Shown here piece after piece: positions 33,521 to 45,465 of a stretch of DNA of 64,000 nucleotides. Numbering within the stretch: the first letter of the stretch is position 1; the number at the start of each line of letters is the position of its first letter. The stretch is from assembly GCA_014155875.1 (NCBI GenBank), contig JACEFZ010006263.1:204001-268000 (forward strand), given 5' to 3'. Origin of the DNA: Cepaea nemoralis. Lineage: Eukaryota; Mollusca; Gastropoda; Stylommatophora; Helicidae. The notes under the pieces were generated by a model. The model did not search any database, was not told the DNA's origin, and saw only the letters and a program-made list of their open reading frames with translations. The translations under genes and the position numbers were made by a program.

Positions 33521-35660
33521 TTTTTTTTTTTTTTAACTTTTATTGAGTGTTAAAGAAAACTTTGCATTTGTATTGTTCGTGTTGTTACAGAGCGTTGCAT
33601 GTGGAAGTGTAGGTGACATATGCGCAAATTTTTACAACATTTATTTCAACATTTTTACATTTGAAATGAAGGGTAACGGAAAACGAGTACAAACTACAAC
33701 AAGACGGTAGTATACCATTATTTTCTTTCTGCCACCCTTTCACCTGTCAGCTCCAACCCCACCAATACCATCATCACCACTTGGTAATGAGGAAAAGGGC
33801 AGTAAAACTTGTTAAAACCGACCGGTGAAGGCAGCAGCAGCATCAAAACGAACAGTATCGAAAAGGTGGGGGGGGGGTGTCAAGGAGTTTCCTAGTTTAC
33901 AATGCAGGAGGGGTAGTTGTTGCATTTGTATTGTTTGTGTTGTTACATGCGTACTGTGTGTTCAGTATTTGTGTGCGTGTTTTTACAGAGCGTTGCATGT
34001 GGGCGTGTAGGTGACATATGCGCAAAAATTACAAATATTTTATACATTTAAACATTTCTCCATTGACATTGTTGTAAGGAAATATTTTAAATCAAAAGCG
34101 TGATGGTAGCGGGCTGTTATTATTTCCCCTGCCGCCCCGCTCTCCTGTCAGCTCCAAAAACTCCTACCAAGTACCATCACCACCGATCGGTGATGATAAA
34201 CATGGCGGTGCAGAACTGTTAAGAAACAACACGGCGAGCGCGGCAGCAGTAATAACAATCACAGTATCAAAAGGTGGGAAAGGGGGATGTGATATTAATA
34301 ATGATTACAATGATAATAATGCAAATAACATCCAAATACATGAATAATATTTTAATGACAAGGAATAAAACTGCTAAGGGTGATAAAATTAAAGGCAATG
34401 ATAATAACAGCAATGATAATATTAATAATACTATAATAGTTAATACATTACTAGTTAAACATGTGATTTCATGTGTTAAAATGATTTTCTTGGGAATGGT
34501 GTTTACATGAAATACATCTTATAATAATAATTACTAGGAATAAAAACTACTAAGGGTGATAAACAGCAATGCTAATAATCACAATGATAAAATTTGTTAT
34601 GATAATGATCACATTTTCCAAACATGTGATTCCATTTGCTAAAATGATTTTCTTAGAAATTGTGTTAAATTATGGCAGGTACATACAATAAACAATTCCA
34701 TCCTGCACCCTTTAATAATATAGTAGGTGTAAAAAGGAGTTGGTTATCTTTTTCTCCTTGCTTATTTTTTTTGGTCTTATTTGTAAGGGTACATTCATTT
34801 TTTCCCTTCCTTTTATTTTTTTTTTTTTTTTTTTTTTTAACTTATTGTAAAAAGTAAAACAAGCATCAGTATTTGCACAAAATTTTCCAATCTTTACATT
34901 TGTGTTTCCCTTGCCACCCTCTCACCAATTTGGTTCCACTCCACCAATGCCCTACCACTCCTCTCTGGGCAATGATGGTAAAGGCAGGATAGATATTTGA
35001 ACCAAACCGGTGTGGGTATCAGCAAAGGCAGCAACAAACCATGAGCAAGGGGATGGGGGGCACATGGGAAAGGGATTTTGTTTATTACTAATGATGACAA
35101 TAATAATAATGACAAGAAGAGACATACTGAGGGTAATAATAGCCAATATAAAAAACTAGCAATGGTAATAATGGTTATGAAAATGATAAACTTTTTGCAA
35201 ATTGTAGTTTCCATTTGCTAGGATGATTTTCTTTGGAATGGTGTTAACATAGCATAGCAGTGTACATACACAAGCCAAATACAGTTTTTAATAATAGTTG
35301 TAGTACAGGGAGTTGGGTTTTTTTCCCCCTTATTCCCTCAATCATTTGTATTTGCACAAATTTATTTCAGTATTATTGATTTGGTAAACATATGTGATTT
35401 TGTATTTATTCCTTCAACACTCCCTTGCATGATTCAAAAGGGGTGACAAGGAGAAAGGGAAATCTTTACATTTTTGTTTACTTTGCCACACTCCCACTAA
35501 TCGCTTTCACTCCAATGCCCCTCCGACCACCCTTAATGATGGTACAGGCAGGACAAATGTTTGAACCGACCAGTGGGGGTGGTAGCAAAGGCAACACACC
35601 ATAAGCAAAATGGGGCACTAGGGGAGATGGAGTTGTAAAATAATAATGATGATATCACTA
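33521..35660 (-). repeat. dispersed repeat family B, several joined copies
   Basis: Copies begin after T runs at about 33521 and 34819, with related internal starts near 33930 and 35330. Shared landmarks are ATTGAGTGTTAAAG, ACAGAGCGTTGCATGTGG.AGTGTAGGTGACATATGCGCAA, TGGTAATGA.GG.AAAGG.AG and the GATAATAAT-rich tail with TGATTCCATTTGCTAAAATG. These match 52586-53814. No coding capacity; open frames are low-complexity. Confidence 0.65.
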
Positions 35661-35830
35661 ATTTTTTTTTTTTTTCTAAATATCAAAGTTTGGGATGTGT
35701 GTGATTAATTTTCTTTAAGTTTTTGTGTGGCCCTAGAAGGCCAGTAAAAAAAAAAGTTTTTCCCCCCTCTCAACAGAGGGAGGATTAAGACTCATAGTCA
35801 CCAGTAACTATAAACATTCAACAAAAGAGG

Positions 35831-36107
35831 TGAAAGGTTTATACGTTGTGAAGAGAAACCAGAGTGACAATATCTGTGCGTCAGTTGAGGTATGTGTGTG
35901 AAAATTGTGCAAGTAGCTTGCAGTGTTGATGCATTGTATATATCGTGATAGAAAATATTTTTTATACACCTTTATGTAATTAATTCATTTCTAACCTCAG
36001 ATTGGCAAATTTGTTTTTGTTAATTTTGATAGATTGTCTTCTTTATCTTAGACATTTACTAGATATTATATCTAATTGTTTTATTAGATAAAACTGGGTT
36101 AGTTATG
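35831..36107. repeat. dispersed repeat family A, copy 2
   Basis: It begins TATACGTTGTGAAGAGAAACC near 35840 and is about 85-90% like 22284-22560 and 55966-56250. It joins LINE RT sequence directly at about 36108. Confidence 0.75.
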
Positions 36108-36780
36108 TCCCTTGCTAACAATCTTTGTTTTTGCTATGTTAAGATATAAGTTGTGATTTTCACTATTCAATTGGGTTGAGGCTATTAGGTTTTCTATGCC
36201 ATGCTGTGTTGTGGATAGTAATACTGTATCATCAGCATATCGAATCTCTGGTATGTCATGACCGCCGATATTTAGGGCATCATATAGCTCCCTGTTTATA
36301 TCATCTTTTACATTTCTCATATTTTCGGCGTACAGGTTAAACAAATAGGGTGACAGCACGCAGCCCTGACGGACTCCTTGCTTGATGTCAAACCAATCTA
36401 ATGTCTCGCCATCTGTTCTAACCGCTGCTTGTTGGTCTAGATAGAGCATTTTTATGAGTTGTACTACATGTGATGGAAAGCCCATATTCCTCTTGATTTC
36501 CCAATGTTTCTGATGTTGAACACAGTCAAATGCCTTTGAATAATCCACAAAACATGAGAATGTGTTTACATTAAATTCTCTGCACTTCTCTATTATTAAT
36601 CACATGTTGAATATGTGATCTCTTGTTCCTCTTCCTTGTTTAAATCCAGTTTGAACCATGTTAATCTCTTCTTCCATTTTCTTACGAAGTCTTCGCATTA
36701 TGACTTTTAGTAGAATTTAACTTGCATTACTGATCAGGGCAACAGTTCTATAGTTGGTGCATAATTTCAGGTTGCCCTTT
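36099..36780 (-). pseudogene. non-LTR retrotransposon RT fragment
   Basis: The open frame 36099-36548 carries RT motif A (VDYSKAFDCVQH), motif B (IKQGVRQGCVLSPYLFNLYAE) and motif C (IRYADDTVLLS), with catalytic Asp and Asp-Asp residues intact. Upstream to about 36780, with one stop, are the preceding blocks (VQTGFKQGRGTRDHI and IIEKCREFNVNTFSCF). The style fits RTE/CR1-like LINEs. Both ends are missing: the left edge runs straight into repeat family A, and the right edge into a SINE. Confidence 0.85.
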
Positions 36781-36789
36781 TTTGGTATA

Positions 36790-37093
36790 CTCTCTTCATT
36801 GCACTCCAGATCCACCTGTAGGCTCTGTCTTCCACTGCAGTGGTGGACATATTTATGCTGATTGTCTTTTTAAAAGTCTTAAAAGTCGAGAGGATCAACC
36901 TCGTTGCATCGAGTTTGATCCCATATGTCTCTGTTTCTTTTCGCAGGGCGGCCTGCCAAAAGTGTCGCTCAATGTACAAAATCCTTAGCTCCAGCGATGA
37001 CCCCCATGAGTCTCTGAGAAAAATGTACTCGTGAACCGAAAGATGTAGCCCGGTATCGAACCCACAACCCTCGGAGCACGGGGCAGACAGCTT
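36790..37093 (-). mobile_element. tRNA-derived SINE, family 1 copy 1
   Basis: On the minus strand a tRNA-like head has AGTGGTCAAGCTGTCTGCCC (A-box region) and GTGGGTTCGATACCGG (B box), followed by CTTTCGGTTCACGAGTACATTTTTC, GATCATCGCTGGAGCTA-like sequence and an end in AAGACTTTTAAAAAGAC. It matches the plus-strand copy at 39010-39325. Confidence 0.8.
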
Positions 37094-37378
37094 GACCACT
37101 TATAAGAAAGGGAAGAATCAGAGGATGAGCCACTAGATGATAGTTTATAGACAGCTGGTTTCAGGACACAATACTTAAGGTACAGCTAGACCACTTATAA
37201 GAAAGGGAAGAATCAGAGGATGAGCCACTAGATGATAGTTTATAGACAGCTGGTTTCAGGACACAATACTTAAGGTACAGCTAGACCACTTATAAGAAAG
37301 GGAAGAATCAGAGGATGAGCCACTAGATGATAGTTTATAGACAGCTGATTTCAGGACACAATACTTAAGGTACAGCTA
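37094..37378. repeat. 95-bp tandem repeat x 3
   Basis: Three almost identical units starting GACCACTTATAAGAAAGG at 37094, 37189 and 37284. The first unit overlaps the tRNA-like start of the neighbouring SINE. Confidence 0.92.
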
Positions 37379-37769
37379 GCATATATAGTATACTCTGTCA
37401 GAACCTGTGAGGCTGTTACTAACAACAGGCTTCACTTCACTCTAGACACACTTATTGGACCTCAGTCTTCCTTGGTCATGGCATTTGCTAACTGGGAATT
37501 GCTTATCCTTCTTTCACAATAGAGGTTTGTAAAATTGCAGGCATGTAACCTTGTCCAAGTTATTGGATTGAGTTTATTATCACTAACTTTTAACTAAAAT
37601 TAAATATTTATGGAAAAATATGGTAATGCACGGGAAAGATTTGTGGAAAGAGAAACTGAGAAAGACAACGAGAGAACATGCTTGGCAGTCTTGTGACATG
37701 GCACGAAAGGGAGTCGGCACATGAAATGATAGAACGAGCAAATGAACAAACTAATTTTATTTATATTAG
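37379..37769. other. non-coding spacer
   Basis: No gene or repeat recognised. Confidence 0.4.
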
Positions 37770-38155
37770 AGTTTTAACACTACTTGGGTTTTATTATACT
37801 AGGGTTTTATTATTTATATTTTTATTATTTTATTATATATTTTTTATTATATAGGTTTATTTAGGGATATACTAGGGTTTTATTATACTAGGGTTTTATT
37901 ATTTTATTATATATTTTTTATTATATAGGTTTATTTAGGGATATACTAGGGTTTTATTATATAGGTTTATTTAGGGATATACTAGGGTTTTATTATATAG
38001 GTTTATTTAGGGATATACTAGGGTTTTATTATACTAGGGTTTTCTTATATAAGTTTTTTAGGGATATACTAGGGTTTTATTATACTAGGGTTTTATTATA
38101 TAGGTTTATTTAAGGATATACTAGGGTTTTATTATACTAGGGTTTTCTTATATAG
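37770..38155. repeat. TACTAGGGTTTTATTATA minisatellite
   Basis: Interleaved units ACTAGGGTTTTATTATA and GGTTTATTTAGGGATAT repeat in varying order about ten times. Confidence 0.9.
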
Positions 38156-38480
38156 ATGCCATTGGAGATCGCAAGATGTGGAAGAACATGATCGCCCACG
38201 CCAGGTGGCTAAGCACTTGATGGTTATGGTGGTAACAGTGGTTATTACATTCACTTACCAACAGGGTTCGGCCCCTAGTACAGGCAAGAATTGCATTTGT
38301 TTCAGAGCTCTGCAGCTCTTGAGTTGACCTGGGCTTGTAAAATCACCACCATCATCATGTGCCTTGCCAGCTGGCCTAGGCGTTCATGTCTCTACACAGA
38401 TCTCGGTCCTTGGTGCTCTGGATCAACTCTGCTGTTGATATCACTCCATGCCTCCGTAAAATCACCACCAAGGTGTTAAT
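38156..38480. mobile_element. LINE 3' ends, two orientations
   Basis: 38157-38220 (plus) encodes a DAIGDRKMWKNMIAHARW-type LINE terminus. 38345-38480 (minus) encodes HGVISTAELIQSTKDRDLCRDMNA, the same terminus as at 44060-44157. Only the last 25-45 codons are present. Confidence 0.6.
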
Positions 38481-38499
38481 CCTATCATTAAAAGACTGT

Positions 38500-38700
38500 T
38501 TTCCCACATGCCACGTTCGAAACACAGCTGCGAGCGATTTGGCAGCAGACCACCTTGTGTTGGTCTTCATATAATGGTATGAGTGCCGGTCATTCAGAAA
38601 GCGATGGCAAACTACTGAAAGTAAACTTGCCAAGAAATCACAGCCAAAAAAATGCTGGGGTTGACCGCGATATTCTGTAAAGGATATGCAACTAATTCTC
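38500..38700 (+). mobile_element. SINE fragment with shared 3' core
   Basis: GCCACGTTCGAAACACAGC looks like a B box. The body CATTCAGAAAGCGATGGCAAACTACTGA and end ATGCTGGGGTTGACCGCGAT...GGATATGCAACTAA match 31690-31792 and 57690-57800. Confidence 0.7.
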
Positions 38701-39009
38701 AACTGTAACTGAGACCTCAGATCATCATAGACTTTCAAACTCTCCAGACAGTTGCCAACTGTCTGGACCCCTAGGCAGCATTGTGCTCTCTGAAAAGCCT
38801 GTGATCATAAGACGGCCAGGGGAAAGTTATGGCTGAGAAGTTTTCAGTGTCTGCCTCAAGTTGAGAAGGTACCAGGTTCAATCCCAGCATACAGCTGGCT
38901 ATTTTCCAGGTGCTTTTGGTATCTAAACATATCATGCGACACCCCCCCCCCCCTCACCACCCCTGATCTCTCGGGTAGTGTGGACTGATACCTAGTCTTC
39001 TCAAATAAG

Positions 39010-39325
39010 GGTTAACAGGGTCTGCATGGCAAAGTATACAAGCCATCTGCCTCGCACTCCGAAGTTTGTGGGTTCAATTCTATGCTACGTCTTTCGGTTC
39101 ACGAGTGCATTTTTCTCAGAGACACCCGGAGATCATTGCTGGAGCTACGGAGTTTTTGCTTTGTGTGACGCTTTCTTAGAGACTCCCGGAGATCATCGCT
39201 GGAGCTACGGAGTTTGTGCTTTGTGTGACGCTTTCGGCAGGCCACCCTGCGGAAAGAGGCTGAGCCATATGGGGTAAAACCCGGTGCAATGAAGTCAATC
39301 CTCTCGACTTTTAAGACATTTTTTA
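39010..39325 (+). mobile_element. tRNA-derived SINE, family 1 copy 2
   Basis: The tRNA-like head has ATGGCAAAGTATACAAGCC and a B box GTGGGTTCAATTC, then the same body as 36790-37093. This copy has an internal duplication: GAGA.(A/T)C.CCCGGAGATCAT.GCTGGAGCTACGGAGTTT occurs twice (39116 and 39178, 62 bp apart). Confidence 0.8.
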
Positions 39326-39822
39326 AGGGTATAAACATTCTGTGTGCAAGTTTCACACAATAAAAATCCCACAGCAGTTGGAAATCCCAAAGTGTAGGCT
39401 GTAAAGCCATTGCTCTGGAAATGTAAACCCTACCTACGGTAGACAGAGTCCCTTACTTTGGATGGAATCTGTTTAGAGGAAGCCAATTGTACACATGATG
39501 CCAAATTTGAAATAAAACTGACCTTTTAGATGCATGACTAGGTGTGACACACTCCCTTCAAAAGTAATGAAGAAGAAAAGATGCCCTGAGTAGTTAACAA
39601 ATGTCTGAACACTCACATATCACATGTCTCAACCCTGAGATAGCTGTCACATGTCTCAACCCTGAGATAGTTATCATGGGTCTCAAACCCTGAGATAGTT
39701 GTCACATGTCTCACCCTGAGATAGTTATCACATGTCTCAACCTGACATAGTTATCAGCTGTTTGAACCTCTAATGAGCCATGTGCTGTCTGAACACCTGT
39801 CTAAAGACAGTCAAAAGACTGC
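39326..39822. repeat. short degenerate tandem repeat in spacer
   Basis: From 39612 to 39750 the phrase CACATGTCTCAACCCTGAGATAGTTAT recurs about five times with variation; the rest is unassigned. Confidence 0.7.
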
Positions 39823-40258
39823 CTGAACCTCTAGATAGATAACTATACACCACCTGAACCTCTAGATAGATAACTATACACCGCCTGAACCTCTAGATAG
39901 ATAACTATACACCACCTGAACCTCTAGATAGATAACTATACACCGCCTGAACCTCTAGATAGATAACAATACACCACCTGAACATCTAGATATATAACTA
40001 TACACCACCTGAACCTCTAGATAGATAACTATACACCGCCTGAACCTCTAGATAGATAACTTTACACCGCCTGAACCTCTAGATAGATAACTATACACCG
40101 TCTGAACCTCTAGATAGATAACTATACACCACCTGAACCTCTAGATAGATAACTATACACCGCCTGAACCTCTAGATAGATAACTATACACCACCTGAAC
40201 CTCTAGATAGATAACTATACACCTCCTGAACCTCTAGATAGATAACTATACACCGCCT
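39823..40258. repeat. 31-bp minisatellite, about 14 copies
   Basis: Unit CTGAACCTCTAGATAGATAA followed by CTATACACCGC, at 31-bp spacing (for example 39854, 39885); copies differ mainly at CCGC/CCAC. Confidence 0.95.
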
Positions 40259-40760
40259 ACCTCTTGTACTTTTGCACTGGACCAACAACAGGAATTTGTA
40301 AGTACTGTATTGTATTGTGCTCAATCTTTAAACCTAAAATTCCGAAACAACCAAATAAATCAATTTGACTATTTCACGCTGGACTTTAAGCGCCTGGTGT
40401 GCCTTGTCATATCGAGAAGATCTCATCATTCGGGGCCACATCGATTGATGGATGTCAGTCGCGGCAATCGGGCAAATTTTAAACCAAAGCCTACAATAGG
40501 TGACGTGATATTCTAATATAATAATTGGTCGTGTCCAGCGTGAGTCGCGTGGTCAGTGGTTGCATGCCTGCCTCACAAGTCAGTGATCCGGAGTTCGACC
40601 CCGGGTCCAGTCAGGGATATGCACAACTGACGAGCTCAGACGAGACCGAAACTCGAGTCTAGTGCTTCCAATGTTCCGTGGACAAGGCTTAAGGTTCGTA
40701 CCGGTATATGATCAGCGTTGCCAGTAGGATTGTGCTCAATCTTTAAGCCTCAAATCCCGA
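40259..40760 (+). mobile_element. tRNA-derived SINE, family 2
   Basis: At 40545-40610 a tRNA-like segment has GCGTGGTCAGTGGTTGCATGC (A box) and GGAGTTCGACCCCGGGTCC (B box). CTCAATCTTTAA.CCT.AAAT.CCGAAACAACCAAATAAA occurs on both sides (about 40320 and 40735), which may be a flanking repeat about 410 bp apart. Confidence 0.65.
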
Positions 40761-41295
40761 AACAACCAAATAAACGCAAACAGTCCAATTTCTTTTAAAA
40801 ATCATGGTACTTGAAATAAACTAGAAAACTTAGTGATCACAGGAAAAGTGGATGTGGAACAGAAGAGATATATGCCAGAATGGCTTAGTATAATCGAGGC
40901 AAAAACAGAGACCCGGTCATAGGCTGGCGAGGTGTGAGATGGCGAACCAAAACTGCCTAAGCATATTTGGCAATAGCAGAATAAAAACGATTATTGTAGT
41001 GCGACATTATCGAGTACACATTTGGCTTAACTTAAACATATAAGAAATAGTAAATGTTCTGAAAAGCTCAAGAGAAATCTATCTCAATTTATTTGGGGGG
41101 TGTACGAGAAAATTAAGCACTCGAGACACCCACATTTGGCGTGATCGCAGGCGTCAACCCAACCAAGTACAATGAAAGGGCCTCAACCTGTGAGCACCAT
41201 CATTTTTTCGTTTTTTCCCCCCAATGCTCCAACACTGGGATTCCCTTCCCTTCCCCACCAGGTTAGGGGACTCACTTCCGTGATTTTTTCCGTGA
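40761..41295. other. non-coding spacer
   Basis: Nothing recognised apart from a few homopolymer runs. Confidence 0.4.
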
Positions 41296-41400
41296 AGCAA
41301 TGTTGGGTAGTACAGAAACACAAGCAGTGTTGGGAAGGACAGAACCACAATGTTGGGTAGTACAGACACACAAGCGGTGTTGGGTAGTACAGAAACAAAG
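41296..41400. repeat. short tandem repeat GTTGGGTAGTACAGA
   Basis: Units of about 25-30 bp (TGTTGGGTAGTACAGAAACACAAGC type) occur four times. Confidence 0.8.
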
Positions 41401-41482
41401 GAAAAGTAAACATCATCATGAGGCAAGTCCTTCGCAGAATATCACTCCCATCACAGCCTGCGGGAAAAGTCTCTGGGCCTTC

Positions 41483-41818
41483 AGCCATGTCTCCCTCCTG
41501 GTACACCCTCATGTCCAGAGTGTCTGCAATGTCCAGTGTGTATCTTCAACCATGTCTCCCTCCTGGTACAGCCTCATGTCCAGTGTGTATCTTCAGCCAT
41601 GTCTCCCTCCTGGTACACCCTCATGTCCAGAGTGTCTGCAATGTCCAGTGTGTATCTTCAACCATGTCTCCCTCCTGGTACAGCCTCATGTCCAGTGTGT
41701 ATCTTCAACCATGTCTCCCTCCTGGTACAGCCTCATGTCCAGTGTGTATCTTCAGCCATGTCTCCCTCCTGGTACAGCCTCATGTCCAGAGTGTCTGCAA
41801 TGTCCAGTGTGTATCTTC
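41483..41818. repeat. minisatellite with 47- and 65-bp units
   Basis: CATGTCTCCCTCCTGGTACA.CCTCATGTCCAG recurs seven times (41486, 41551, 41598 and on). Longer units carry an extra AGTGTCTGCAATGTCCAG. The open frames across it are repeat-derived. Confidence 0.92.
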
Positions 41819-42600
41819 ATGCTAAATGGCCATGACCTCTTCTTCCAGGAACCATATCTTCCATGTGTATGTGTGCGTGCATGCACATTATGTATGTATA
41901 TGTGTCTCTTGACTGCCTGTCTCATAAGGTTGAATGGTTAAAAATGTTGCTGTTGTGTAGCCAGGGGCGCAGAGTTGGGGAGAGCGCCAAACCTTGCATA
42001 AATACCTCATTGCTCGTACATTCATCACCTCTGCAGGAAAAGTCCAACTCCTGGCCTTCACATGGCGGAACTGTTTTAACTAACAGGAGAAGGGGCGACT
42101 GCGAGTCTACAGCGCCAAAAATAACGAGAACGGTCTAGGCGTGTATGCACATACATGCATGCGCAAGCACATGTGTGCGTGCCTACACATCTAAACTTGA
42201 GTAAGACCACAGTCTGCTCCAGCAAAGGAAAGGTGCTGAAGACGGAGGCAACCAGCCAGGAGGCAGAGAAAAGAGCCACAGAAATCAGGATGCCATGCAA
42301 TTACGCCTAGCGAACGAAATAAGAAGAATAAGGTTGAAATATGACATATTTATGTTTCTTATATGTTTACAGCATTCATTTTACAATGTTTTTTTTTTTT
42401 TTTTTTTTCAGAATGTAAATGGTGTGTGAAAAATGAGTGATCGGAAAGGCTGAATGTAAGACGGGCCTGCATGCCAGATTTATAACCTTTTGATAATAAG
42501 TTTGTTGATTCACTATTGTTTCCAAGCCACTGTGACATTTGATATGTCCAGAGTATTTTAGTTTCTGCCACCAGATACTGCTTAGAAGCCGGTTTCCCAA
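41819..42600. other. non-coding spacer
   Basis: No gene seen. 42360-42480 resembles the segment at 26630-26740 (ACAATGTTTTTTT..., TGAATGTAAGACGGGC), so it is probably family D sequence. Confidence 0.5.
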
Positions 42601-43110
42601 GTGTGCACACACACAACCAATATCTCAACAGTAACCAAGTGTGCACACACAACCAATATCTCAACAGTTTCCAAGTGTGCACACACAACCAATATCTCAA
42701 CAGTTTCCAAGTGTGCACACATAACCAATATCTCAACAGTTTCCAAGTGTGCACACACAAAACCAATATCTCAACAGTTTCCAAGTGTGCACACACAACC
42801 AATATCTCAACAGTTTCCAAGTGTGCACACAAAACCAATATCTCACCAGTTTCCAAGTGTGCACACACAACCAATATCTCAACAGATTCCAAGTGTGCAC
42901 ACACAACCAATATCTCAACAGTTTCCAAGTGTGCACACACAACCAATATCTCAACAGTTTCCAAGTGTGCACACACAACCAATATCTCAACAGTTTCCAA
43001 GTGTGCACACACAACCAATATCTCAAAAGTTTCCAAGTGTGCACACACAACCAATGTCTCAACAGTTTCCAAGTGTGCACACACACAACCAATATCTCAA
43101 CAGTTTCCAA
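42601..43110. repeat. 36-bp minisatellite, about 14 copies
   Basis: The unit GTGTGCACACACAACCAATA followed by TCTCAACAGTTTCCAA repeats every 36 bp (for example 42639, 42675, 42711). Because 36 is a multiple of 3, several frames are open on both strands. There are no spacers, so it is not a CRISPR array. Confidence 0.95.
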
Positions 43111-43930
43111 TTGCAGATTTTGATATGCTTTGTTGTACTGTTTAATAACAACAACAACAGCATGATTTGAGATGTGTTTGTAATTTTACTTCAACCAGAT
43201 ACATCTATATACAGACAACTTGCACACAACACACCAGCATACATTACGTAGTTCTTCTTTCATTTCCAGCAAATCTGTAGCACTAATGCATTGACTGGAA
43301 AATGTAATATTTTTTCCATTCATTTTCCTCAAAAACAACAAATTAATATGTAGGTTTGTCATAGTGGTCCTGGGTTTAAATCCTTCATGACTTGGGGACG
43401 TGAAGACGTCCCTTACCAAGATGGGACAGAACCCACACTACTGTACTGGTAAACCCCCACACTATCCACTGTCACTGCAGCTAAGAGAAAAACCACAAAG
43501 GAATATGGGAAAAAGAAAGCAAATGGAGCCGAGGCTCTGAGATATCCATGAATAATTTTGGTAGAAATCAAAGGACGACTTGCCACAAACTAGCTTCTGG
43601 CCTGCAGCTATAGTTATTTCATGTCCTCTACAGGACGTCACAATCAACCCCTGTATTGTTTGGCTGTTCATAATTTGCTAGGCAATTTTATGTTTACTAG
43701 TTTGCCATTGCCTTTTTAATCATGTTGAAAATCACCTGTTGCTGACTTCAGGACTCAAGCGTAGTCCATACACACTATTTATAGTAGTGATGGACTGAAC
43801 TTTGTGTGTGGATTAGCTTTCCCCATGAACACTGCCTCTCACCATCAGGCGAACCCACTCCGACTTCAGAGGTACTTTTAATTTACGCCCCCAAGTCAAG
43901 GACACACTATATACGACAATAAGAAAGAGA
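43111..43930 (-). repeat. spacer with SINE core, minus strand
   Basis: At 43620-43655 the minus strand has GGGGTTGATTGTGACGTCCTG...GGACATGAAAT, the 3' core shared by SINEs at 31751, 38652 and 57757, and the nearby GCAATGGCAAACTAG is the rest of the body. The remaining sequence is unassigned. Confidence 0.5.
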
Positions 43931-44165
43931 CAAACATCTTTCTTTAGTCATGTGATGAGAAGAGAGGCATTGGAGAACATCGTGACAACTGGAAAGATCG
44001 AGGGGAAGAGAGGCAGAGGCAGACCAAGAGAAATGATGCCGGACGAATTGAGACGGTGGCATGGAGGAATATCATCAGCAGAGTTGATCCAGAACACCAA
44101 AGACCGAGATCTGTGGAGAGCCATGAACGCCTACGCCAGCCGGCACAGCACTTGATGATGATGAT
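43931..44165 (+). mobile_element. LINE C-terminal fragment
   Basis: The frame 43952-44155 encodes RREALENIVTTGKIEGKRGRGRPREMM and ends KDRDLWRAMNAYASRHST, then a short TGATGATGATGATT tail. It is the last 67 residues of a LINE ORF, related to 25660-25998. Confidence 0.75.
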
Positions 44166-44224
44166 TTTCCCAGAGTGCGGGGAAATCCTCTTGTGATCTT
44201 TACCATTTTTTTTTTGTTCTAGTG

Positions 44225-44717
44225 CAGTGGCTCTCAACCGGTGGGGGACCCCCCCCCCCCCCCACAGGGGGGAATTTTAGGGTTTCCAGTGGGGGGGGGG
44301 GGGGGGGGGATGAAGACCATTTCTAGATCGCGTTAGTACAAGAACCGATTACTTGATACTGTTTTTCCCTTCATACCTTACAGTTATGTACGTCTCATCC
44401 TTCTAAAATTTATTTTATAAAAGTAAGTAGACCCACAAATCATGTTTTATATGGATGTCTAGGTTTGTTTTAGTATATGCTATTAAATTTATCTTACATT
44501 TTTACGTATACTGTGTAGGGGTGGGGGTATTTTTAGATAGAAAATATGAAGGTGGGGGATGGGGTTTGTCGTTATGAAAATACGGTGAAAGGGGGGGGGG
44601 GGGGGGGGGCACGGGCCCAATTTTTGATAGGAATGGGGGGGGGATGACGCTCTGAAAATATGGTGAAAAGGAGGGGGGGGGGCACGGACCCACAAAAAAA
44701 AAGGTTGAGAACCACTG
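44225..44717. mobile_element. hAT-type MITE (Charlie-like termini)
   Basis: The ends are CAGTGGCTCTCAACC and, inverted, CAGTGGTTCTCAACC, the CAGNG-type termini of hAT/Charlie elements. Flanking 8-mers TTCTAGTG (44217-44224) and TTCAAGTG (44718-44725) match at 7 of 8 bases, the hAT duplication length. The 493-bp interior has no gene and has C and G runs at 44249, 44282, 44592 and 44636. Confidence 0.85.
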
Positions 44718-44754
44718 TTCAAGTGGGTCTGACTTCCCTAGTAAGACAATAGTT

Positions 44755-45465
44755 TTTTTGGTTTTTTTTTCAACTTTTATTTCATACAAAGCAATGTGTA
44801 TTTACAAGTTGTAGTGTGTGTTTCTTTTGTTTGTGTATATTACAGAGCGTTGCCGTTTGTTAGTGTTAAGTGTGACATTGTGGATAAAACATATACATAC
44901 ACATATACAGTTATGATAATATGACATTTGTGGCATACTGCATGTAGATACACATTCCTTGCATATGCTTCACTTCCACTTCCGCAAGCGGAATGCATGA
45001 AACACCTGTCCGTCTCTCCCTCTCCTCTCTTTCTTTCTCTCTCTCTCTCTCGCTCACACACACACATACACACATACACACCCAATCGTGTGCTTTCTGG
45101 AGACCGCAGTACATTTAAATGCCCCGCGCTTGGACAATAAACTTTAAACCTCATTTCCATTAAAATGTGGCTTCTGTGTAATTTCTGGATCACTTAGCTA
45201 CTGAGGCGAGGGTCGTTGGTGTTGTTGCCTGATGACAAATTACAGGGTGACGCTCTAGTCCATGATACCTTTTGTTTGGGGGACAAGAATAAGGGATTTA
45301 CTACTAGCAATTAGAGTCCATGGCCTGTCCCCAGGGAGATAATTGGTCCAAAGTTGTGATAGTGTCTGGGTTTCATATACAATGGGAAGTAATTAAAACC
45401 TGGCCACTAAAAGCCACATTAGCTTACTGGGTACTTAAAGGGCTCATTCAATTTGTTTATACATG
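44755..45465 (-). repeat. dispersed repeat family D copy, left part, split by the foldback element
   Basis: It starts after GTAAGACAATAG and a T run, and has TTTATTTCATACAAAGCAATG, ACAGAGCGTTGCCGTTTG, a short TC/CA tract (45014-45080) and the 45150-45460 part that matches 26980-27318. It ends in TACATG, the target duplication of the foldback element, and resumes at 51091. Confidence 0.75.
45460..45465. repeat. foldback target duplication, left (TACATG)
   Basis: TACATG here and at 51091-51096; the uninterrupted relative at about 27935 has it once. Confidence 0.85.

Noticed and set aside
42601..43170. Possible CRISPR array or repetitive protein gene
   Set aside because: The 36-bp units are directly adjacent with no spacers, and frames are open in several phases on both strands; it is a minisatellite.
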